Source of the DNA: Gp6-AA40 sp050742535
GTDB taxonomy: Bacteria > Acidobacteriota > Vicinamibacteria > Vicinamibacterales > UBA2999
Assembly: GCA_050742535.1 (NCBI GenBank)
Contig: JBOGIQ010000170.1
Coordinates: 1 to 12,315 of the forward strand
DNA: 12,315 bases
Reading direction: 5' to 3'
Below the pieces are notes generated by a model that was given only the letters and a program-made list of their open reading frames with translations, searched no databases and was not told where the DNA came from. This document shows, one piece after another, positions 1 to 4,982 of this stretch. The translations under genes and the position numbers were made by a program. Each line of letters begins with the position of its first letter. Position 1 is the first letter of the stretch.

Positions 1-962
1 ACCCGGCCTCGGCGCGCGCCGAGCAGGGTACGTCGCCCGCGGGCTCGCCGGCGCAGGCACCGCCGGTACGGTCGCTGCACGTGCAGGGGAACGTCTGGAT
101 GATCAATGCCGGGACCGTGAACGTCGCGGTCCAGGTCGGCGACCAGGGCGTGCTGCTCGTGGATACCGGACCCGAGGGTCTGGCCGAGGCGATTCTGGCG
201 GAAGTCCGCCGGATCGCCGGCGACAAGCCGATTCGCTACATCGTCAACACTCACTCGCATCGCGATCACACGGGCGGCAACGTGAAGATCGCCGGCGCAG
301 GGAAGTCGATCATTTCCGGCAACTTCGCGGCGCAGGCCGGGACCGGCGCCGCGGATGCCGCCAAGATCCTTGCGCACGAGCAGACGCAGGTCCGCATGCA
401 GGCGGAAGGGCCCGACGGTGTGCCTGCGGCAGGGTGGCCGACCGACACGTTCTTCGTGGCGAAGGATGCCTTTTACTTCAACGGCGAGGCCGTTGAACTT
501 CTCCATCAGCCAAACGCGCACACGAGCGGCGATGTCATCGTCCACTTCCGCAAGTCCGACGTCATCGCCGCGGGTGACGTGTACATCAACACGACCTTTC
601 CGGTCATCAACCGCGAGCACGGCGGAAGCTATACCGGAATGCTTGCCGCCTTGAACCGGATCATCGACATCACCGTGCCGCGCGACAAGGCCGAGGGCGG
701 CACGTACGTGATCCCGGGCCATGGACGGCTGGCGGACGAAGCCGACGTCGTCGACTACCGCGACATGGCGACCATCGTGCGCGATCGCGTCCGCGACGCG
801 ATCGGCAGGAAGATGTCGCTCGAGCAGGTGAAGGCGGCGCGGCTGGTGCGCGATTACGAGGGGCGCTTCGGCGCTGCGCAAGGCACCTGGACGACCGATG
901 CGTTCCTTGAGGCGGCGTATCGCAGCCTCAGTCCGGCCCGTCCTGCGGCAGGTGCACGATGA
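1..962 (+). CDS. MBL-fold metallo-hydrolase, 5' end outside the window
   Basis: This is a metallo-beta-lactamase-fold hydrolase, which would use one or two zinc ions to hydrolyse an ester, amide or thioester; the substrate is unknown. The frame stays open to the left edge, starting at base 3, so the true start lies upstream. A GTG at 81 is possible but would remove an Ala/Pro/Ser-rich stretch that looks like the linker after an export signal. The zinc motif HSHRDH is encoded at 252-269 within NTHSHRDHTGG. Further ligand candidates are the His of PNAHTSGD, the Asp of VIAAGDVYIN and the His of VIPGHG, in the usual family order. The fold also shows the typical early VLLVDTGPEG strand-turn. The stop overlaps the next start (ATGA), which implies translational coupling. 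The fold assignment is firm. Export and subclass are inferred, and a lactamase role is not implied. Confidence 0.9.
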   Translation, partial: PASARAEQGTSPAGSPAQAPPVRSLHVQGNVWMINAGTVNVAVQVGDQGVLLVDTGPEGLAEAILAEVRRIAGDKPIRYIVNTHSHRDHTGGNVKIAGAGKSIISGNFAAQAGTGAADAAKILAHEQTQVRMQAEGPDGVPAAGWPTDTFFVAKDAFYFNGEAVELLHQPNAHTSGDVIVHFRKSDVIAAGDVYINTTFPVINREHGGSYTGMLAALNRIIDITVPRDKAEGGTYVIPGHGRLADEADVVDYRDMATIVRDRVRDAIGRKMSLEQVKAARLVRDYEGRFGAAQGTWTTDAFLEAAYRSLSPARPAAGAR

Positions 963-1738
963 GATTGCACCCGATTGCAGGTCCTTTCGGACGTGTGCTT
1001 GCTGCCGCCCTGGTCGTCGCGACGATGGCGCCGGCTGCCCTCGCGCAAAGGGGTCGCGGCGCGGGACCGGGCCCGCAGGCGGCCCAGTCGCCTCAGGCAT
1101 CCGCACCGATCGATCTGACGGGCTACTGGGTGTCGATCGTCAACGAGGATTGGCGCTGGCGGATGGTGACACCGCTGAAAGGCGACGTCGCGAGCGTACC
1201 TCTGAATGCCGAGGGACTGAAAGTTGCCAAAAGTTGGGATCCCGCGACGGACGGATCGTGTCTCGCCTATGGTGCCGCCGCCGTCATGCGGATGCCGACC
1301 CGCCTGCACATCACCTGGGAGAGCGAGAACACGCTCAGAGTCGATACCGATGCCGGCGCCCAGACGCGACGCCTGATGTTCAACGCCGCGACGCAGGCGC
1401 CTGAGGTGAAATCGCTGCAGGGATTCTCGCGCGCGGAGTGGGAGCGGATGGCTATTCGCGGCGCGGCCCGCGGCGCTCCGCCTGCCGGGGGACATCTCAA
1501 GGTCGTGACCACGAACCTGGCCGGTGGCTGGCTGCGAAAGAACGGCGTTCCGTACAGCGATCAGGCGACCGTCGTCGAGTACTTCGATCGCTTCGCGGCA
1601 CCGGGGAACAGCGAGTGGCTCGTCGTCACGACCGCCGTCACCGATCCGAAGTACCTGACCCAGGAGTTTGTGACCAGCACGCATTTCCGGCGCGAACCGG
1701 ACGGATCGAAATGGGATCCGACTGCCTGTAAGCCGTGA
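959..1738 (+). CDS. Secreted protein of unknown function, DLTGYW type
   Basis: This 259-residue protein has a clear Sec signal peptide: a basic start (MRLH...GR), a hydrophobic core around residues 13-27, and a likely cut after ALA near residue 29. A Gly/Pro/Gln-rich linker follows, and then a conserved-looking body that begins DLTGYWVSIVNEDWRWRM. I recognise this pattern from unannotated secreted proteins of Acidobacteria but know no function for it. The mature part contains only two cysteines, C101 and C257, the latter two residues before the C-terminal Pro. They could form a disulfide that pins the C-terminus to the middle of the protein. The body is rich in alternating hydrophobic residues (RLHITWES, TLRVDTDAG, WLVVTTAV), suggesting a beta-rich fold. 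No catalytic motif is visible. The start overlaps the upstream stop, and the amidase gene follows 4 bases after the end, so it probably acts with these hydrolases in the cell envelope. Confidence 0.85.
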   Translation: MRLHPIAGPFGRVLAAALVVATMAPAALAQRGRGAGPGPQAAQSPQASAPIDLTGYWVSIVNEDWRWRMVTPLKGDVASVPLNAEGLKVAKSWDPATDGSCLAYGAAAVMRMPTRLHITWESENTLRVDTDAGAQTRRLMFNAATQAPEVKSLQGFSRAEWERMAIRGAARGAPPAGGHLKVVTTNLAGGWLRKNGVPYSDQATVVEYFDRFAAPGNSEWLVVTTAVTDPKYLTQEFVTSTHFRREPDGSKWDPTACKP

Positions 1739-1742
1739 CCTC

Positions 1743-3260
1743 ATGGCCGATCCACGTTCGCCCGTATCGCGACGCCAATTCGTGCTCACGGGTCTGACCG
1801 CGGCGGCATGGCCGGTGCTGCCGATTGCAGCGCAGGCGCGCGATCTGGCGACGCTGACGCTGAAGGAGGCGTCCGACCGTGTTCGCCGTCGCGACCTGTC
1901 TCCCGTCGAACTGACCCGGGCCTGCCTGGCCCGGATCGATCGGCTCGAACCAGCGATCAACGCGTTCATCACCGTGACGCCGGAGCAGGCGCTGGCGAGT
2001 GCGGGCGCGCTCGAGGCAGAAATGAGACGCGGGCGGCGGCGCGGGCCGCTCCATGGCATTCCGATCGCGCTCAAGGACAACATCGATACCGCTGGTGTTC
2101 TGACGACGGCCGCCAGCGGCGTCTTCAAAGACCGCGTGCCTGCCGCCGATGCGGACGTGGTCGTCCGGTTGAAGAACGCCGGCGCCGTCCTGCTGGGCAA
2201 ACTGAACCTTCATGAGTTCGCGCTCGGCGGAACGTCGGCGGTGACGTACTACGAACCGGTGCGTAATCCGTGGGCGCGCGATCGGGTCGCGGGCGGTTCA
2301 TCGGGCGGCTCAGCTGCCGCCATCGCGGCCGACATGTGCCTCGGGACCCTGGGCACGGACACCGGCGGCTCGATCCGCATTCCTGCCTCGCTCTGCGGCA
2401 TCGTCGGCTTCAAGCCGACCTACGGGCGGGTCAGCACGCGTGGCGTGATCCCCATGGCGTGGACGCTGGACCATGTCGGCCCGATGTGCAAAACGGTCGA
2501 AGATGCGGCGCTGATGCTGGCCGCGATTGCCGGCTACGACCCTCTCGATCCGACGTCGGTGGATGCGCCGGTTCAGGATTACAGCCGCGCGATCGGGATG
2601 TCGACGGCGAAGCTACGTGTCGGCGTTGCGCGCAAGCCGTTCTTCGACAACCTGAATCCGGAGGTGGCGAAAGCCGTCGAGGCCGCGATCGACGTCCTGC
2701 GCAAGCTGACGGCGAGCGTCACCGACGTGGACGTCCCGCCGGCAGGCAATGTCGCTGACGTATGGAATGCGGAGATTTACGCCTACCACGAGCCGTTCAT
2801 CAGCAAGACGCCTGAGTTGTATCAGCAGGCGACGCGCAATCTCATCCAGGGAGCAGGAAAGACGAGCGCGTTGACCTACGCGCACGCGAAGCGCCAGCTC
2901 GATATCGTTCGCCGTGACGTCAGGAAGGTCTTTGGCCGAGTCGATGTGCTCGTCACGCCAACCCAGCGCGGTGTTGCGCAGCCGATTGCCGCGCCTCAGC
3001 CGCCTGCGGGTCGCGGGGGTGGTACACCGCCGCCCGGTGGCGGGGCGCCAGGGGGCGGAGGTGGCGGCATCATCAACACCGCGGCATTCGATATCTATGG
3101 TTTGCCGACGATCTCCGTGCCGTGCGGCTTCTCCTCGATGGGCCTGCCGATCGGACTGCAAATCAGCGGCAATCATTTCGCCGAATCAACCGTTCTCGCG
3201 CTCGCGCACGCCTACGAGCAGGCGACCGGCTGGCATAAACGGCGGCCTGCCCTGACGTGA
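1743..3260 (+). CDS. Amidase-signature family amidase, Tat-exported
   Basis: This 505-residue enzyme belongs to the amidase-signature family, which hydrolyses amide bonds with a Ser-cisSer-Lys triad. The triad is visible: K111 in IALKDNIDTAG, the cis-Ser S186 in GGSSGGSAAA, and the nucleophile S210 in GTDTGGSIRIP. The S186-S210 spacing of 24 matches fatty acid amide hydrolase (S217-S241). The N-terminus has a twin-arginine signal (SRRQFVLTG, arginines at 10-11) with a likely cut after IAAQA, so the folded enzyme should be exported. After DVLVTPTQ there is a Gly/Pro-rich stretch at about residues 418-444, where homologues usually carry an ordered loop. It is not GatA: the exported form and the lack of gatB/gatC nearby argue for a catabolic or envelope amidase. 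The substrate cannot be read from the sequence. No strong ribosome binding site precedes the ATG, so coupling to the upstream gene is likely. Confidence 0.93.
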   Translation: MADPRSPVSRRQFVLTGLTAAAWPVLPIAAQARDLATLTLKEASDRVRRRDLSPVELTRACLARIDRLEPAINAFITVTPEQALASAGALEAEMRRGRRRGPLHGIPIALKDNIDTAGVLTTAASGVFKDRVPAADADVVVRLKNAGAVLLGKLNLHEFALGGTSAVTYYEPVRNPWARDRVAGGSSGGSAAAIAADMCLGTLGTDTGGSIRIPASLCGIVGFKPTYGRVSTRGVIPMAWTLDHVGPMCKTVEDAALMLAAIAGYDPLDPTSVDAPVQDYSRAIGMSTAKLRVGVARKPFFDNLNPEVAKAVEAAIDVLRKLTASVTDVDVPPAGNVADVWNAEIYAYHEPFISKTPELYQQATRNLIQGAGKTSALTYAHAKRQLDIVRRDVRKVFGRVDVLVTPTQRGVAQPIAAPQPPAGRGGGTPPPGGGAPGGGGGGIINTAAFDIYGLPTISVPCGFSSMGLPIGLQISGNHFAESTVLALAHAYEQATGWHKRRPALT

Positions 3261-3278
3261 GGTTGCCGCGTGCTAGTA

Positions 3279-3324
3279 CGGCTTCAGCCGGATACCGAGT
3301 CGTAGTGTCCGCCTTCAGGCGGAC
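3279..3324. repeat. Tandem TTCA-loop hairpins, probable dispersed repeat unit
   Basis: Two hairpins with the same TTCA loop lie 16 bases apart. The first is CGGC-TTCA-GCCG (3279-3290). The second is GTCCGCC-TTCA-GGCGGAC (3307-3324), a perfect 7-bp stem. The reverse complement around the second reads as VRLKADTT in one frame. I recall this peptide string as appearing in many spurious predicted proteins of Acidobacteria, which suggests a widely dispersed intergenic repeat. The element sits 18 bases after the amidase stop in a convergent gap, so it may also act as a transcription stop or stabilise the mRNA 3' end. There is no T-tract. The hairpins are seen directly; the dispersed-repeat status is from memory and unchecked. 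Confidence 0.6.
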
Positions 3325-3452
3325 CTGCTGGCTCGTGGCTTCCGCTGCGGGCCGACGCGCTTCAGGTTCCGTCAACCGGACGCGCGCAAACCCCGCAAAT
3401 AATTCGACCGAACTGGGCGCCGAATATCGCAAGCTGCAGGCGGACGGCTAGT

Positions 3453-3471
3453 CGGGTGACCGCGGTACCCG
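3453..3471 (-). terminator. Near-palindrome downstream of the FHA gene, possible terminator
   Basis: CGGGT at 3453-3457 pairs with ACCCG at 3467-3471, and the palindrome ACCGCGGT lies between them with one extra G. It begins 12 bases beyond the stop codon of the minus-strand FHA gene, which is a usual place for a termination hairpin. No U-run follows it, so intrinsic termination is doubtful. It could instead be a protein-binding palindrome or chance in GC-rich DNA. Confidence 0.25.
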
Positions 3472-3483
3472 GAGCATGAAGGA

Positions 3484-4149
3484 TCAGATCAGGGAGACGG
3501 TCGAACCAGGCCGCATCGGCATCCGAAAACTGAGCACGACCGACCCGATGCGGATCTCATCGCCATCGGTCAATTCCACCGCACCGCTGATTCGCTGCCC
3601 TCGAAGCTGTGTACCGTTCTTGCTGCCGAGGTCTTCCAGTGTCGCCCGGCTTCCTGCGATCACAATCCGAGCGTGACGGCGCGAGACGGTGAAGAAGTCA
3701 AGCCACACCGCCGCCTCCGGTTCGCGGCCAATGATGTTTTCGCCATCGGTGAGACGAATCTGCCGTCCTTCGCACATCAGCCACGATCCGAGCGGCGGCG
3801 CGCCCGAGAGGCGCTCGTCATCAGGGACGGCTCCGCAGAACGCATAGCCGAACCGCCGGATCGTGCGGATGAACCGCGGTTCGTCCGCATGGTCGCCAGT
3901 GACCTCCCGGATCTCCGCGATCAGCGATGGCAGATTCGCTTCTGCTACGTAGGTGTCCGGCCAGAGGCGCTCGATCAGCTCGTCTTTCGACATCGCGCGG
4001 GGACGGTTCTCGATCAGCAGTCGCAGCAGCTCGAACGCCTTTGGCGACAGGCGAAGCTCCTCGTCGCCGCGCAGCAGCTGACGCGTGCCGAGATCGAGAA
4101 TCAGCTCGCCAAACCCCAGCCTCACGGCGTCACTCCAGCGAAAACCCAT
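3484..4149 (-). CDS. Winged-helix DNA-binding / FHA domain protein
   Basis: This 221-residue two-domain protein is probably a transcription regulator that reads phosphothreonine. Residues about 12-105 form an OmpR/PhoB-type winged helix (GTRQLLRGDEELRLSP, then ELLRLLIENRPRAMSKDEL, and a C-terminal wing FIRTIRRFGYAF). Residues about 120-212 form a forkhead-associated domain with the standard phosphopeptide-binding residues: GRE at 141-143, SRRHA at 156-160 and DLGSKNGT at 173-180. There is no receiver domain, membrane segment or signal peptide, so it should be cytoplasmic. I chose the ATG at 4149 because the fold starts soon after it. The longer frame, up to 4272, adds a stretch that does not fit the family and runs across the start of the divergent lipoprotein gene. 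The Ser/Thr kinase gene lies about 830 bases away on the other strand and is a candidate source of the phosphothreonine ligand; that link is inferred. Confidence 0.88.
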   Translation of the reverse strand: MGFRWSDAVRLGFGELILDLGTRQLLRGDEELRLSPKAFELLRLLIENRPRAMSKDELIERLWPDTYVAEANLPSLIAEIREVTGDHADEPRFIRTIRRFGYAFCGAVPDDERLSGAPPLGSWLMCEGRQIRLTDGENIIGREPEAAVWLDFFTVSRRHARIVIAGSRATLEDLGSKNGTQLRGQRISGAVELTDGDEIRIGSVVLSFRMPMRPGSTVSLI

Positions 4150-4194
4150 CAAACACCCATGGCCTTCCCAGGACGGTACTGGCCGGCGGCTTCC

Positions 4195-4200
4195 ATAGTA
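4195..4200 (-). promoter_or_regulatory. Possible -10 box of the FHA gene
   Basis: On the minus strand this hexamer reads TACTAT, close to the TATAAT consensus. It lies 45 bases upstream of the chosen ATG at 4149, inside the 88-base divergent gap (4150-4237). No convincing -35 element is found at 16-18 bases. The hexamer is seen; promoter function is a weak inference. Confidence 0.25.
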
Positions 4201-4226
4201 GCCGCTCAGCGCGGATGGATTTCCGC

Positions 4227-4232
4227 GGGAGG
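4227..4232 (+). promoter_or_regulatory. Ribosome binding site of the lipoprotein gene
   Basis: GGGAGG lies 5 bases before the ATG at 4238. It is a good Shine-Dalgarno match and fixes the start immediately ahead of the lipoprotein signal. It is notable because several other genes in this window have no clear ribosome binding site. Confidence 0.7.
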
Positions 4233-4237
4233 TCGCC

Positions 4238-4927
4238 ATGAAACAGTGCTGCACGATCATTGCGTTCTGCATGCTGCTGGCAGGATGCGATGCGGCGTCG
4301 CGTTCGGTCGTTGGTCCGGAGGCTCAGGCACCCGCCGACGCCACGATGTATACGCTCACCGGCCGCATTCAGGATGCCAACGGCGCACCGGTTTCCGGTG
4401 CCGCAGTCGGGCTGACCGGTCAGGCTGGCAGTGGCAGGACCACATCCGACGAACGCGGTGAGTATCGGTTCACGGTCCTTCGCGGCCTTGCGGTCCTCAC
4501 CATCACCAAGGAAGACTTCGTCGATTACACCACCAGCCTGTTCATGACGGCCGATCAGACGCTGACGATCACGCTCCACCATCGCGGCGCAGCTCTCACG
4601 CTGACTGCCGGCGCCACATTGCACGGAACCATACAGGGCCCCCCGTGTGATCCGGCCTGGGACGCGACCGCTCCCTGCGTCGCGGTCCACTTCATACCCC
4701 CCGAGACCGGGCTGTACGACCTTGTGCTCACCTGGAAGGGCCCGAGTGCCGTCGACATGCTGGTTGACGGCGACTTCGCCCTGTACTGGGAGAGCTACAC
4801 CGGAGAAATCCGCGCGACGGTGGCAGGACAAGCGGGTATCCGGTGCGAAATCCGCATCCACGCCTATCACCTTCCGGTGGTGCCGGAGCCGTTCGAGCTG
4901 AGCGCGTGGCTGCGGCCGCAGTCGTGA
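4238..4927 (+). CDS. Lipoprotein with carboxypeptidase-regulatory-like domain
   Basis: This 229-residue protein is predicted to be a lipoprotein. Its signal peptide ends in the lipobox LLAGC, with the lipidated Cys at residue 17. Two cysteines (C4, C5) in the n-region and one more at 11 lie within the part that would be removed. Residues about 37-115 resemble a carboxypeptidase-regulatory-like beta-sandwich: a GRIQDANGAPVSGAAVGL strand, then TTSDERGEYRF and an LTITKEDF strand. The second half (GLYDLVLTWKG, VDMLVDGDFALYW, then a closing FELSAWL strand) looks like another beta-sandwich of the PPC-like sort; that assignment is tentative. No catalytic residues are evident, so it is likely a binding or structural protein anchored to a membrane. 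It starts 88 bases from the divergent FHA gene, and the kinase gene follows after 55 bases with its own promoter-like box. Confidence 0.8.
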   Translation: MKQCCTIIAFCMLLAGCDAASRSVVGPEAQAPADATMYTLTGRIQDANGAPVSGAAVGLTGQAGSGRTTSDERGEYRFTVLRGLAVLTITKEDFVDYTTSLFMTADQTLTITLHHRGAALTLTAGATLHGTIQGPPCDPAWDATAPCVAVHFIPPETGLYDLVLTWKGPSAVDMLVDGDFALYWESYTGEIRATVAGQAGIRCEIRIHAYHLPVVPEPFELSAWLRPQS

Positions 4928-4946
4928 GATCGCCCTCGGCGCCCCC

Positions 4947-4982
4947 CGGGCAGCGCGGCACTATAATCCGCGGCGCTGCCCG
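4947..4982. repeat. Inverted repeat around the kinase -10 box
   Basis: CGGGCAGCGC (4947-4956) and GCGCTGCCCG (4973-4982) form a perfect 10-bp inverted repeat with a 16-base centre that contains TATAAT. The right arm ends directly before the ATG at 4983. A second, overlapping dyad, CGCGG (4954-4958) and CCGCG (4968-4972), is nested inside. It could be an operator for a dimeric regulator. If transcription starts upstream of the whole element, it would form an RNA hairpin next to the start codon. No binding protein is known. Confidence 0.65.
4962..4967 (+). promoter_or_regulatory. -10 box (TATAAT) of the kinase gene
   Basis: A perfect TATAAT lies in an otherwise very GC-rich stretch, 15 bases before the kinase ATG. 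A start site about 7 bases downstream would give a leader of only about 8 bases, with no room for a Shine-Dalgarno site, so the mRNA would be nearly leaderless. The -35 position at 17-bp spacing holds GCGCCC, which is not consensus, so an activator may be required. Confidence 0.6.

Noticed and set aside
854..2200. 448-codon open frame on the minus strand
   Set aside because: It lies antisense to three well-supported genes, has a low-complexity Arg/Ser/Ala composition and no recognisable domain. Long antisense frames are expected in GC-rich coding DNA.
3015..3066. Possible G-quadruplex in the amidase gene
   Set aside because: Only three runs of three or more G are present with long uneven loops, which is explained by Gly codons.
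3257..3451. Small plus-strand frame across the intergenic hairpins
   Set aside because: The peptide is Arg/Ala/Ser-rich, overlaps the amidase stop, and its sequence is set by the repeat hairpins; it has no ribosome binding site.
4150..4272. N-terminal extension of the winged-helix/FHA protein
   Set aside because: The extra 41 residues do not fit the family, would cross the divergent lipoprotein start, and lack a ribosome binding site.
4130..4870. 246-codon minus-strand frame opposite the lipoprotein
   Set aside because: The plus strand has a lipobox, a good ribosome binding site and recognisable beta-sandwich motifs; the minus frame has none of these.
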